From NCBI GenBank assembly GCA_021397835.1, contig JAJFZO010000575.1, positions 3,911,001 to 3,975,000 of the forward strand: a DNA stretch of 64,000 bases, in the 5' to 3' direction. The position numbers and the translations under genes were made by a program. Within the stretch, counting starts at the first letter, position 1. Each line of letters begins with the position of its first letter. The notes beneath the pieces are model-generated. The model did not search any database. It saw only the letters and a list, made by a program, of their open reading frames with translations, and was not told the origin of the DNA. This DNA is from Moringa oleifera (taxonomy: Eukaryota; Streptophyta; Magnoliopsida; Brassicales; Moringaceae). Shown here piece by piece: positions 36,878 through 47,724 of this stretch.

Positions 36878-38110
36878 TCAACAAGGGGTGACCGCGACCC
36901 TAAGCTTGGTTCGACTCATTACTCATCAGACTTTATAAATTAACGAGTTGCGTTGGGTTGGGTTCATTCATTTTAAAAAAATATGGATCATGAGCTACTC
37001 ATAAGTTTAATTGTTGGGTTTTATATGAGGTATTTTTAAGTCTTAAATAAACTTCATTTGATCTTTATATGAGTTATCATGAGATCATAAATAGATTTTA
37101 TTTAAATTTTATATAAATTTTATGTATGTTTGTCTAAGTCTAATAAAGGTATTACATAAAGTTTAAGTAGAGTTTATTATGTTTTATACACGTATAAGTT
37201 AATATTTTATAAATTATATTACTTATTATTTTTAAAATAGATAATATAAAAAATATTTATAAAAAATATTAAATAAATAATAATATTTAATTAAATAAAT
37301 ATAATTTTAAAAAATTGATGCATCTCTGTAAGTAGATTTCAACTAAGTTGACATTTATTTATTTGTCAATCATACACATTTCTCAATTTCATTATCCGAA
37401 TAAATACATCTTTAAATTAAAAAGATTACATAAACTTATATCTATTATATAATTTTTAATCATTAAAGAAATTATTGTCATTAAATTCAGCTTGATATAT
37501 GCTAATATTTATTAATTATTTTATTATTTTTTTTTATTTTTTTATTCATTAAATTCAAATCTTTTAAAATGTGAGAGTGTTTCTATTGTAAAAAGCGTCA
37601 AACTTATTATTGTGTTTGATAAATAATGTGTTTGATAAATAATAATTATAAATTAATTTAATTATATTTACGAAAATATTTATTAATGATTTAATTAAAA
37701 AAAATTTAAATATGAGATTTATTGACTTTAATAGATTGATTTAAATATAACTTATTTATTGATGTTAACGGGCTGACCCAAATATCTCGATTATAACTCA
37801 TTTTTAATTCTAGTAAGCTGACTCAAATATGGTTCGATTATAATTTAATAATTAATTTTAATAGATCAGCCTATCGAGAGATTCGTTTTAAAATTTAAGT
37901 TTACGATTTGATACATTATTAAAATAAGTGATCTTAAATCATTCTTATTAATAAATAAACTGATCAGTGGAGCATGAACCAAATGATGAGCGACCCAAAA
38001 GCCAGTCTATGACCGAACGATCTCATGTGATGCATTGCCCACGCGAGTTCAAATGGGTCAGTCCATGGACCTACCTGCTCGCATGCCCATAATGAGGATT
38101 ATCGCATACC
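36878..38110. repeat. Possible degraded inverted-repeat element
   Basis: The ends of a 1.2-kb less AT-rich patch share an imperfect inverted match: TTGGTTCGACTC followed by TCAGACTTTATAAATTAA near 36906, against the reverse complement of about 37945-37985. No target duplication was found. Confidence 0.3.
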
Positions 38111-39127
38111 CCAACAGTAGAAATACCAATGAGCAACCCAACGTTTTCAAAATGTTTTTTTTTCCAATCTGGATACAAATTTAAAATAAGGATCTTCTCA
38201 CTGTTATTTATAAATAAAGGATAATATTATTTAAAATTTTTAAAGTAATTATTTTTTAATTTTTACCTTATATTTGAAAATATTATCAATTGATAAAAAT
38301 AATAACATAAAACATTAATTAAAATTATAATAAAAATTAAGTAATTATTATAATATTTAAAAATATTTTAAATAAAAATTATATTTTATTTAAACTCAAT
38401 CATTTGGATAATTTTGATTCATAAATTATTTATTTTATATTTTTAAAATTTTATTTAAATATTTTTTAATTTATTAAAAACTATTAAATCAAAATTTATA
38501 TTATAAAATTTTTAATTTAAATACTTTTATTTTTTAAAATTTTACACAAAATTTTATTTTATTGAAATATATTTTAAAAATAAAAAAATTAAGAGGACTA
38601 TTAATATCGAATGTTTAAAATGATATCTATTATAAAATAAATATCAAAAATTTTTATTTCATTTTATTTTTTAAGTGTATTATTATTATTTTATCTAAAT
38701 ATAAGTTAGGATAAAAATCACTTAAAATTCAAAATTTTATTATATATATTCTCAATCCAATTTTGACTTTTAAAATATATTGATTTTATCAAAATTAAAT
38801 ATTAATTCAAGGTGATTTACAAAAAATTAATAATATTTTTATTATTAAAATATTTTAAAATTATTTAAATAAATTATATTTTATTTTTATATATTTTTAA
38901 ATTTAAATAATTTTTAATTGATAACTTATTATATATAAATTTTTTAAAAATGTTTGATAATATATTTTTAAAAATTTAGATATTCAGATAATTTGAAAAT
39001 ATTTTCATAAAAAATTTAAATTTAACAATCTTTTTTAATTTTTACTAAAATATAATTTAATTTAAATTGATAAATAAAACTCAAAATTTTAAATAAAATT
39101 AAAAAACATAGGTTAACATAAAAATTA

Positions 39128-40046
39128 GGGTAAATATCATTTAAAACCTTGAACATTACATTATCTCTCCAAACAGACACTGAGTTTCAAAATGTTTCCA
39201 AACTAACCTTGACTTTTTAATTTTGTCCAAATTGAACCTTAATTGCAAATGCCGTTTAAATTAATTTTTTACATGAGGGCATTATCGTCCGTTAATCATT
39301 CATTCCCTTCCCTTCAGAGAAAACTTAGAGAAAATGCAGTGCTCTCTTGCTCGAAGAGAGAGAAGAGAAAGATAAGAGGACAAATAAAAGAAAAATTATA
39401 AATTAATCGGGATTTCTTGTTGAAGAATCGAGTATTGGTGATATATATACTAATTGAAGCTGGATTTGTCAATGAAGAGTAAAGGTTCATCCGAAGGCTC
39501 ATCCTATCAAACTTTCAAATTTGTCATTACAGTATTAGAGCAAAATTGCATACATCATGAACAACAAGAAATCCAAGAAGAAGATTTTGGGATTGTAAAA
39601 AGAACATTATGCAATCAAACCTTCAAATTTCTTGATACCGAGTGATGAATTGAGAGAGAAAAACGAGATTTAGGTTTTTGGAGAGAAGACCAAAACGGGG
39701 AGAAAACCAAAATGGAAAAAACGCTGTTGTTTACATCTATATATTCTACTGATGTAATATCTTTTTTGCCCTTCAATAAATCTATTTAGGTTTATGGGGA
39801 GAAGGCTAAAACGAGAAGAAGACCAAAATTGGAAAAACGTTGTCGTTTTCTTTATATATTCTACTGATGTAATGTCTTTTTTGTCATTCAATAAATTTAT
39901 TTTTTACAAACGTTGTTTAATTGATTTAGACGAAAGATTCAATTTGAACAAAATTAAAAAATCGAGATTAATTTGGATACATTTTGAAATTCAGTATCTA
40001 TTTAAAAAAATAATGTAAAAATTAAAATTTTAAATGATATTTATTC
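39128..40046. mobile_element. Non-autonomous Mutator-like element
   Basis: A 919-bp element bounded by a perfect 9-bp direct repeat TAAAAATTA (39119-39127 and 40047-40055). The termini form long imperfect inverted repeats of about 110-130 bp. The left end starts GGGTAAATATCATTTAAAA, and the reverse complement of the right end starts GAATAAATATCATTTAAAA; the match continues through TTTCAAAATGT.TCCAAA, TTTTTTAATTTTGT and CAAATTGAA. A 9-bp duplication with long inverted repeats is the signature of Mutator-like transposons. No transposase is encoded. The interior contains an imperfect 116-bp tandem duplication and a short open frame without recognisable homology. Confidence 0.85.
39671..39902. 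repeat. 116-bp tandem duplication inside the element
   Basis: Two imperfect copies beginning TAGGTTT at 39671 and 39787. Both contain TATATTCTACTGATGTAAT and end near CAATAAAT.TATTT. Confidence 0.8.
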
Positions 40047-40221
40047 TAAAAATTAATATATTATATATGAAGTTAACAATTGAGAATTTCTATGGTTTTG
40101 TTCTTAAAGAAAATAAAATAAGTGCTAGTCCCTTTTGCTTTCCTTAGGGAAGACACAAGTTTTCTCTTGGAGTTTCGTAGCCAGAGGAGATCCATGTTTG
40201 ATCACTGCTTCCCTGGGTGAC

Positions 40222-42372
40222 ATGAGAGGCCTTCCTTCTTTAGCTTCTAGGGCAACGCCTGCACTTAAAAATCTTTCTCTCCAATCGTTGAATCCGAGAA
40301 AATTTAAGGGAGAAAACCCCCAAAACCTCAAATCCTCGACATCTCTTGAGCATAATCAAACAAGTAACATCGTAGCTTCTTCAAGAGGTAACTACTCTCC
40401 ACCTAACTCTCATTTAGATAAATCCAACTTAGTTTCAGTCTCAAAGACTCCTATTTCAGCTGATAAACGTATTAAACCCGTTGATCACGGTTACATCTCT
40501 CGAATTTTGTTACGAAAGGACTGGTTTTTGCTGCTAAATCACGAGCTGAGAGCTAAGAGGGTAGTTTTGAATCCTCAGTTTGTGGTGAGTGTTTTGCAGA
40601 ATCAAGAAAGTCCAGTACACACTCTGAAGTTCTATATCTGGGTTACTAATGTCGTGCCGCTATTTGCTAAGAATCAATCTGTTAGGGGCGTTTTAGCTAA
40701 TGCCCTTTATCGAAAAGGTCCTGTTGTATTGTCTGTTGAATTGCTTCAAGATATTAGGAAGTCGGGCTGTCAAGTTACCGAGGATTTGCTTTGCCTCTTG
40801 ATTGGTAGCTGGGGCAGATTGGGTTTGGCCAAGTACTGTGGTGAAGTTTTTGGGCAGATTTCATTTTTGGGTATTAGTCCTAGTACAAGATTGTATAATG
40901 CAGTTATTGATGCCTTGGTGAAATCCAGTTCCCTTGACTTGGCTTATTTGAAGTTCCAACAAATGTCATCTGATAACTGTATACCCGATAGGTTCACATA
41001 CAATATACTTATTCATGGAGTGTGTAGAGATGGTGTGGTTGATGAGGGTCTTCGGTTAGTCAAACAAATGGAAGGATTGGGATATAGGCCTAATGTGTTT
41101 ACATATACGATCTTAATTGATGGGTTTTGTAATGCAAAGAGGGTTGATGAAGCATTTAAGCTAATAGAGATGATGAAGGAGAGGAATGTTAGTCCAAATG
41201 AAGCTACTGTTAGATCGTTGGTTCATGGGGTGTTTCGTTTTATGGCCCCTCACAAGGCATTTGAGGTATTAATAAGATTCATGGAGAATCAACCCATCTT
41301 GCAGAGAATGGCTTGTGATACGCTACTGTATTGCCTTACAAATAATTCCATGGCAAGAGAGGCAGCTGTGTATTTAAGGAAACTGGGGGAGAGAGGTTAC
41401 TTTCCCGACAGTTCAACATTTAATGTCACGATGACTTGTCTGATAAAAGGATTGGATCTTAATGAGACATGTAAGATACTGGATAGTTTCCTTGAGCGAG
41501 GTGTGAAGCTAGGTTTTAGTACTTATCTTGCACTCATTCAGGTTCTGTACAAGGATGGAAAAAGTATAGAGGGGGATCAATATCTGAACAAGATGGTTGT
41601 GGAGGGACTTATTTCTGATGTCTTCTCATATAACATGGTAATTGATTGCTTTTGTAAAGCAAACATGATGGACAGGCCGGCAAAGACTTTCAGAGAAATG
41701 CAACATAGAGGCATAGCTCCTAATCTTGTTACTTTCAATACCCTAATGAGTGGGTACTGCAAGGGAGGAGAGGTATGTAAGTTGCGGGAATTGTTGAAGT
41801 TGCTTTTAGAATGTGGATATAAGCCTGACATATTCACTTTTAGTTCAATTATTGACTGCCTTTGCCGATCAAACCAGATTGATGATGCTTTAGATTGTTT
41901 TACTGAGATGGTTGAGTGGGGGATCACTCCAAATGCTGTCACATACAATATATTGATTCGCTCTCTGTGTGTCATTGGCGATGTTGGTAGGTCTTTGAGA
42001 CTTTTGAGAAGGATGAAAGTGGAAGGACTTAACCCCGATATTTACTCGTTCAATGCTCTTATACAAGGTTATTGTAGAATGAATATGGTAGACAAAGCAG
42101 AGAAGCTTTTCATTTCCATGCTGAGATTGGGATTAGATCCTGACAATTACACATACAGTGCTCTTATCAAGGCATTGTGTGAATCAGGGAGAGTTGATGA
42201 AGCTAGGGAGATGTTTTTAACCATGGAAACAAATGGATGTATTCCTGATTCTTACACCTGTAATCTAATTTTGGAATTTCTAGTCCGTGAGGCTCGCTTT
42301 GATGAGGCTCTAAGTATTGCAAAAAGATTTAACCAGAAGGGAATTTCAGTAAAACCCATATCTGTCTCGTAG
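40222..42372 (+). CDS. P-class pentatricopeptide repeat protein, probably mitochondrial
   Basis: Single-exon gene of 716 residues built from about a dozen 35-residue PPR motifs that bind organellar RNA. Repeats are clearest from about residue 220 onward, for example DRFTYNILIHGVCRDGVVDEG, NVFTYTILIDGFCNAKRVDEA, NLVTFNTLMSGYCKGG, DIFTFSSIIDCLCRSNQIDDA, NAVTYNILIRSLCVIGDVGRS, DIYSFNALIQGYCRMNMVDKA and DNYTYSALIKALCESGRVDEA. There are no E or DYW extensions, so it is P class. The frame is open further upstream to a TTG at 40135, but the first in-frame ATG is at 40222 and gives MRGLPSLASRATPALKNLSL, a basic Ser/Ala-rich leader suited to mitochondrial import. Overall it recalls the PPR40 (At3g16890) group; I hold that only as a suggestion. 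The promoter abuts a Mutator-like element. Confidence 0.92.
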   Translation: MRGLPSLASRATPALKNLSLQSLNPRKFKGENPQNLKSSTSLEHNQTSNIVASSRGNYSPPNSHLDKSNLVSVSKTPISADKRIKPVDHGYISRILLRKDWFLLLNHELRAKRVVLNPQFVVSVLQNQESPVHTLKFYIWVTNVVPLFAKNQSVRGVLANALYRKGPVVLSVELLQDIRKSGCQVTEDLLCLLIGSWGRLGLAKYCGEVFGQISFLGISPSTRLYNAVIDALVKSSSLDLAYLKFQQMSSDNCIPDRFTYNILIHGVCRDGVVDEGLRLVKQMEGLGYRPNVFTYTILIDGFCNAKRVDEAFKLIEMMKERNVSPNEATVRSLVHGVFRFMAPHKAFEVLIRFMENQPILQRMACDTLLYCLTNNSMAREAAVYLRKLGERGYFPDSSTFNVTMTCLIKGLDLNETCKILDSFLERGVKLGFSTYLALIQVLYKDGKSIEGDQYLNKMVVEGLISDVFSYNMVIDCFCKANMMDRPAKTFREMQHRGIAPNLVTFNTLMSGYCKGGEVCKLRELLKLLLECGYKPDIFTFSSIIDCLCRSNQIDDALDCFTEMVEWGITPNAVTYNILIRSLCVIGDVGRSLRLLRRMKVEGLNPDIYSFNALIQGYCRMNMVDKAEKLFISMLRLGLDPDNYTYSALIKALCESGRVDEAREMFLTMETNGCIPDSYTCNLILEFLVREARFDEALSIAKRFNQKGISVKPISVS

Positions 42373-43082
42373 GATTGGGCTCTTGAAGGTTTATGAGTTT
42401 TCACTGGGCTGGTGTTTTTCTTAAGCAGCTGTAGAATCAAGTTCTGGCAAGGCACTACATTTTGCTCTCATTTTTCATATATTCTGGCAGAAAAGGAACT
42501 TATTTCTGGCAGGATATGCAGTGATTTTAACAAGTAGTGGGACTCAAGAGATAGAAAATTGACTAGGCATTTTCTGCTGCTCAGCTTCTTGGCTCAATGT
42601 TGCAAGCTTTGCCATATTAGAGCTTACGCAATGATTGAGGTACTGCTTATGACATATAGCTGAATGTGTGTTTGTCAAACTTCCCTGTGGAGCAAAACTT
42701 TGTAGTTGAACCTGAATAAGCAGTTCAGATTACCAGAGAAGATGGCAATATTTCTTTGTTGAGTGGCGCTGCTTGAAATTGAAGGTTTGGTTCCACACAC
42801 AATGTGAGGGCATCCTGACTCTAATGTGCTTTAACTGGCAGGTTTCTAACGACATTTGAAATATTTTCACCATGTAATATGTATAAATTCATTCATATAC
42901 AGGATTTCAGGGGAAATAAGAAGAAAAAAAACTGGTCAGAATTCTTTACTCTGTTTTTCTTTTGTTTGGTGGGTATAATATTTATACTGACACCACTTAT
43001 CATCTGTATTGAGGAATTGCAAAGGCTGAGGCCCTGAATGCCGGGGAAATAATTATTTCATATTTATATGACCTTCCCATTT

Positions 43083-43120
43083 ATGTTTTTGCTACTCAGA
43101 ATATGTTTTTGCTACTCAGA
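43083..43120. repeat. Short tandem duplication
   Basis: The unit TATGTTTTTGCTACTCAGA occurs twice in tandem. Confidence 0.85.
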
Positions 43121-43901
43121 AAAAGATGCAATGCACCTAAAAGAATGCAAGCTTATTGACCTGAAGAAACGCACCTTCTTGAAACTCTTGTTTAAAGGTT
43201 GCCTTCTGTTGGCTAAATAAACCTAGAACATTTAAACCAAAATTCTATTTGTATAGTTTAACTATCATCTGACCATTCTATTTCTGAAAATTCCATTGCA
43301 CAGCTTAGTCTTCTGGAAGGTACAAGGTTTAGGTTTAATGCCACTCCATGGAAGAGGCTTCAATGAATTTTGCTAATTTCCCCAAGAAATGTTTCTAACA
43401 CGCAACAAGTTTCTCCAATTCATCACAACAACTTTCTCACCAATTTTATTTCACGGTGCATGAGTTACCTATGCCATGAAGCAAATACAAATTTCCTCAG
43501 TTATTGAAAGGCAAGTTTGACTTAAACAAAAAGTATTAAATCAAAACACAACTTCAGGTTTGATTTGAACACTCAGAGAAACTTCTCTGAAAGTAGAAGT
43601 TGGTGGCTTGCATACCAACTGCTCTCTCCATGTTAGTCCTGGAGAGGAAACCAGATTATACAGAGAACAGGTAACAAACAAGCAAGGTGATTTCCTTTTC
43701 CAATAAATTGACAAGCCTACTTCCTGTTGCGTGTTTGTTTGCAGAAGGAGAATGCTCAAGTATACTCAAACCTTACATTTTCTTGTTTGACTAGATATAT
43801 CACTCATGGCAGAAAGATTGGGCATGCCATTCGTTAAATCAGTCAGTCTGGAGAATGAATTAGTATGAGCATTGATAAATATACAAATATATATGTATAT
43901 T

Positions 43902-43925
43902 TATATATATATATATATATATATA
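43902..43925. repeat. (TA)n run in core promoter
   Basis: TA run ending TATAAG about 55 bp before the start codon at 43981. It may double as the TATA box. Confidence 0.8.
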
Positions 43926-43980
43926 AGTAGCCTAGTTTGGTTCCTTCTCTTCCACAAGTTTAATCTGTGTAGAAAATTCA

Positions 43981-44768
43981 ATGATGGCGTTCTCAGTCAC
44001 TAGAAAATTCTGGGTTTTAGCTATTGCTCTCATGTGCATCTCCGTCTTCTGCTCCTACAAAGGTATCAGACAGAAGAACGAGAGATATTTACACAACTAC
44101 GGTTTTTCTTTTCTATGAGTATTGATTTGTTGTGGTACAGGGAAGGCAGATGAAGAAATTCCTGACACAGGTGATGCAACATTTGATGATCCAGCACAAA
44201 TTTTTGCAAGAGCCTTGCTATGTTTCAATAATAAACATGTAAGTAGCAAACATATAGTCCTTTTATTTCCTGGGAAAATGTCTTACAAGTCTGTCTGAAG
44301 TCATTTCACTTTCTTTCACATGGACAAACTCTCAGATATACAGTAGCTGTGAAGAGTCCTACAGATTGACTGAGAGTGGAAACCTTAACGTTCCTTTCGA
44401 ATACACCGATGAATACTGCAATGGACCGTGCCTGACAGAAACACACCTGGTGCTTGACTGCGTAGAAAACATTTTACAGAACTTCAGATTCTACAATAGG
44501 GCCACAATAAGGGATGTTAGAGATACAATCAAGGCAGCATGTGGTTATGGCCCTGAAAGAGGTAGCTCATTTACCAGCTTATACCGTCTTATTTTCTTCT
44601 ATTTTTTGTCAAACCTGATGCAATCTGGTGTCTGACTGTTTGTACTGGATAGGTAATTTCGATGTATTAGAGCGCATTGAAGCCGAGGAAAGCAGCGCAC
44701 AGAAGAGTGAAGCAGGGATCCTGGTTGGGATTGTTTTGATGATTGTAGGACCTACTTTGTTGCTTTGA
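43981..44768 (+). CDS. Small six-cysteine secreted/GPI-anchored protein (DUF7731-like)
   Basis: Exons 43981-44062, 44141-44238, 44336-44561 and 44653-44768 join into 173 residues. An N-terminal signal peptide (FWVLAIALMCISVFCSY) precedes an ectodomain with six cysteines: two in ALLCFNNKHIYSSC, two in YCNGPC, then LDCVENIL and AACGYG. The segment FRFYNRATIRDVRDTIKAAC resembles plant proteins grouped as DUF7731. After a Glu/Ser-rich spacer (EAEESSAQKSEAG) the chain ends in a hydrophobic tail without basic residues (ILVGIVLMIVGPTLLL), as in GPI-anchor signals. A transmembrane tail is the alternative. Three disulfides are plausible. I know of no established function. Two starting Met codons are adjacent; the first is used. 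Confidence 0.8.
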
Positions 44769-45439
44769 TTAGTATTTCTGCTGTTAATAATGTATTGCCG
44801 AAAAGGTTTCCTTCCTCCTTCAGTGTACATTACTGATGCAGATGAAATTATTAGAAACCTGAGGAAAACATTTCAGTGGTTTGAAAGTGGTATTATATGA
44901 GAACTATCATAGCTAATGTCACACGTTTGGTTACTAAGAAAAATAACAAGATTGTGCAGTGTGTTATGTAATCAATGTGAGAAATTCTGAGAAGCTAGAA
45001 ATGAAAATTTACTCGTTTCTTTAAGCTTTGTTGACACCTGGAGACGGCTAAGAAGTGCCTTCTCTCCATTGGCAGCTTGAGCCACTCTTTCTACATGAAA
45101 CAGCAAATTCCCAGAACAGACAGTTCAGGCAGATGGTTTCTGCCTTCCATTCAACAGAGACCAGAACCAGAAATCAGAATTCAAATTCTGTGCGCATGAG
45201 GTTTTCTGCTGCCAAAACTGGATAAACTACAACTAACATAAGAGCTGGCTTTATATAAGCAACAATTTCAAAGACCCAACAAAAGATCCCTCACCATTCC
45301 CATGCGCCTGCCCATCACCTAAACTTTCTTTCCCTCCAAAATCCTCTTCTTTAATCAAAACCTCCCGAAACATTTCCTAAATCACAAAACAGAACAAAAC
45401 CCCGAGTCTCTTGTATTTCAAGGATCTATTCTTCCACTC
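44769..45439. other. Intergenic, TBL promoter
   Basis: About 670 bp. 3' flank of the small cysteine-rich gene, then the TBL promoter with TTATATAAG at about 45249. Confidence 0.55.
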
Positions 45440-47179
45440 ATGGTCATCTCAAGAATCCCATCATGCCGTCTCACCCACATCGTCCTAATTTCGCTTATTC
45501 TCTCACTCTTTATCCTCTCATCATCAGTCGCCGATCACTCACCGGCGTTGTTAGCCTCAAACTTTGTATCTCGCCTTTTCTTTCCTGCAAGTCACGTGTC
45601 TCCCTGTCCTTCCGAATGTTCTTCTAGAACCTGCCTCGGAGGGGACTTACAAAGCAACCACACCCTCCTTGCTGTCACGAAAATCAAAGGAACTCAAGGA
45701 AACTCAGGAAAAAATGATACTTACATGGCGAAGGACCCAAGTTCCTGTGATATCTTTAATGGCAAATGGGTCCGGGATGATTCTGCTCCAATTTATAAGC
45801 CTGGTTCTTGCCCTTATATCGATCTTGGATTTAACTGTCACAAGAATGGAAGGACCGATTTGGGTTATCTCAGATACAAGTGGAAGCCTCATGGGTGCAA
45901 GATCCCAAGGTCTTAAAGAAGATCTCTGTTCAAGATTCTATTGTGTTGTTGGTTTATGTTTATGTGATCCTGGTCTCAGTTTTTGCTTTCTTGTTTCGAT
46001 CTTGTGATCTGTTGACTGTATAGATTCGACAGAAGAAAAATGCTAGAGATGTTAAGCGGAAAGAGGTTGGTGTTTGTTGGGGATTCTTTGAACCGTAACA
46101 TGTGGGAGTCACTGGTCTGTGCATTGAGAGAATCATTGAAGAACAAGAGCGAAGTCTTCGAAGTTTCTGGAAAGCGCGAGTTCAGGACTCAGGGGTTCTA
46201 TTCTTTCATATTCAGAGCAAGTGCATAACCATTCTCTGTTCAATCTGTCAATTGAATCTTTCATTTTAGAGACTGGCAGATAATCCAACTACTTCGTGTA
46301 GCTAATTCATGTTCGTGGAACTATACAGGATTATAATTGCTCGATCGACTTCATCAGATCGCCATTCCTTGTTCAAGAATGGAGAGTTTCAGATAGATTT
46401 GGATCCAAAAGAGAAACACTGAGGCTTGACCTGATCCACGACTCATCCTCTAAGTATTATAATGCCGATGTGATCATCTTCAACACAGGTCACTGGTGGA
46501 CACACCAGAAAACCTTAGAAGGGTAGAAAGCCTCTTCTAGTTCACCATCTCCAATGCTTTTCTACCTCTAATGTTGAACGGAAAATATGCTTATTTTGTT
46601 CTCTGTTGCCTTGTTTCAGCAAAGATTACTTCCAGGAGGGGGATCATGTCCATAACAAGCTAGCAGTGACTGATGCATACAACAAAGCTCTGCGAACATG
46701 GGCTCACTGGGTTGATGCCAATATTAACAGTAACCAAACCAGGATCTTCTTCATTGGCTACTCTTCTTCTCATTTCAGGTGACCATTTGATCTGTCTGGT
46801 TGTTGAGAACACAGATCTGTATTTTTCCAGCAGGGCTGCTTACTTTCTCCTGTGTCCTTTACTTTCCAGAAAAGGGCGATGGAACTCTGGTCGGTACTGT
46901 TACGGGGAGAAACAACTAATAACAAATGACACTCACCTTCCACCATATCCATGGATGATGAGCGTCCTGGAGTCCGTCATAACAGAGATGAAGACGCCTG
47001 TGGTTTATCTTAACATTACGAAGATGACAGGTTATAGAAAAGATGGGCACCCTTCAATTTACAGGCAACCAGAGATTCAAAGAGACTCCTGGATGATCCA
47101 AGACTGCAGCCACTGGTGCCTTCCCGGTGTTCCAGACTCCTGGAACGAGCTCCTTTATGCCACTTTGCTCTCATCGTAA
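45440..47179 (+). CDS. Trichome birefringence-like (TBL/PMR5) protein
   Basis: Golgi type-II membrane protein of the TBL family, members of which O-acetylate wall polysaccharides. Exons 45440-45909, 46024-46216, 46329-46522, 46620-46778 and 46870-47179 give 441 residues. Signal anchor at about 11-30 ([17 protein letters not shown]). The TBL domain starts [26 protein letters not shown]. The GDSL motif is [14 protein letters not shown] (Ser about 178) and the C-terminal DxxH is in [19 protein letters not shown] (Asp about 417, His about 420), so the catalytic set is complete. Intron 2 must use a GC donor (AGA|GCAAGT), because the nearby GT would shift the frame into a stop. The segment [14 protein letters not shown] differs from the common HFRGG.WNSGG. 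It resembles the TBR/TBL1-6 branch, but I do not assign a number. Confidence 0.93.
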
Positions 47180-47616
47180 CATGTTTTCCCAAGAAACTCA
47201 AGTGGACCCATGACTTGGATCTTTTTCTGTTATTCTGTTACTCTTATGAAGATCAATAGTTACAGCATTAACGTAGCAATCCATCATCTTTTGTTTTTCT
47301 TTTAATTAACAGACTGTCATGCAAATTTTGAATTGATTGATTGGGTAAAATGAAAGGAACAGAATTTCTGGTCAGGGCATAAGAGAAGAGAAATACACCT
47401 AAATTACAAAATTGCCCCTAATAATCTGGAAAACTACGAGGATGTTTCCTTATGTTTTGGCCCGCGGTTCCATTTTAACTCCGTACTCCTAAACGTATTT
47501 AACAAAATCCCACTTGTGCATTTCACCATGTCGACATAAAATGCCATCTCGTTTTCTTCAAACGGTGGAGTTTTGCTTCCGTCGCACCTTTGATCCCCGT
47601 CCTGGTTGCGCACAGA

Positions 47617-47662
<46 letters not shown>

Positions 47663-47724
47663 AAGTGGCATCTAGGAGAAGCGATCCGAGTGGGATAGAA
47701 ACCGGCAATTCTCGCCCAGAGAAG
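47180..47724. other. Intergenic and AMSH3 leader
   Basis: About 540 bp: TBL 3' flank, then the AMSH3 promoter and 5' UTR with a GA microsatellite. Confidence 0.55.
47621..47659. repeat. (GA)n microsatellite in AMSH3 leader
   Basis: About 19 perfect GA units, 66 bp before the start codon. Confidence 0.95.

Larger units (their letters stand above)
32534..40221. other. AT-rich gene desert
   Basis: About 7.7 kb. Apart from the PRISE 5' flank (to about 32710) and the PPR promoter, the DNA is extremely AT-rich and holds no supportable gene. Inside it are TA microsatellites (32733-32750 and about 33791-33808), a relic of an endosulfine exon (33501-33550), degenerate repeats (33848-34180), a less AT-rich patch that may be an old element (36878-38110), and the Mutator-like element (39128-40046). 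Confidence 0.7.
42373..43980. other. Intergenic PPR to DUF7731-like gene
   Basis: About 1.6 kb. The PPR 3' flank comes first. A small tandem duplication lies at 43083-43120, and a TA-rich core promoter with a TA microsatellite (43902-43925) precedes the next gene. No gene-like frame is seen. Confidence 0.6.

Noticed and set aside
40135..40221. Upstream extension of the PPR frame by 29 codons
   Set aside because: The extension begins with TTG, not ATG. The first in-frame ATG is at 40222 and gives a sensible mitochondrial leader.
45564..46007. 147-codon frame overlapping TBL exon 1
   Set aside because: It is in another frame of a clear TBL exon and shows no family motifs.
46217..46222. GT donor at 46221 for TBL intron 2
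   Set aside because: It leaves one base over and creates TAA two codons into exon 3. The GC donor four bases upstream keeps the conserved RDYNC reading frame.
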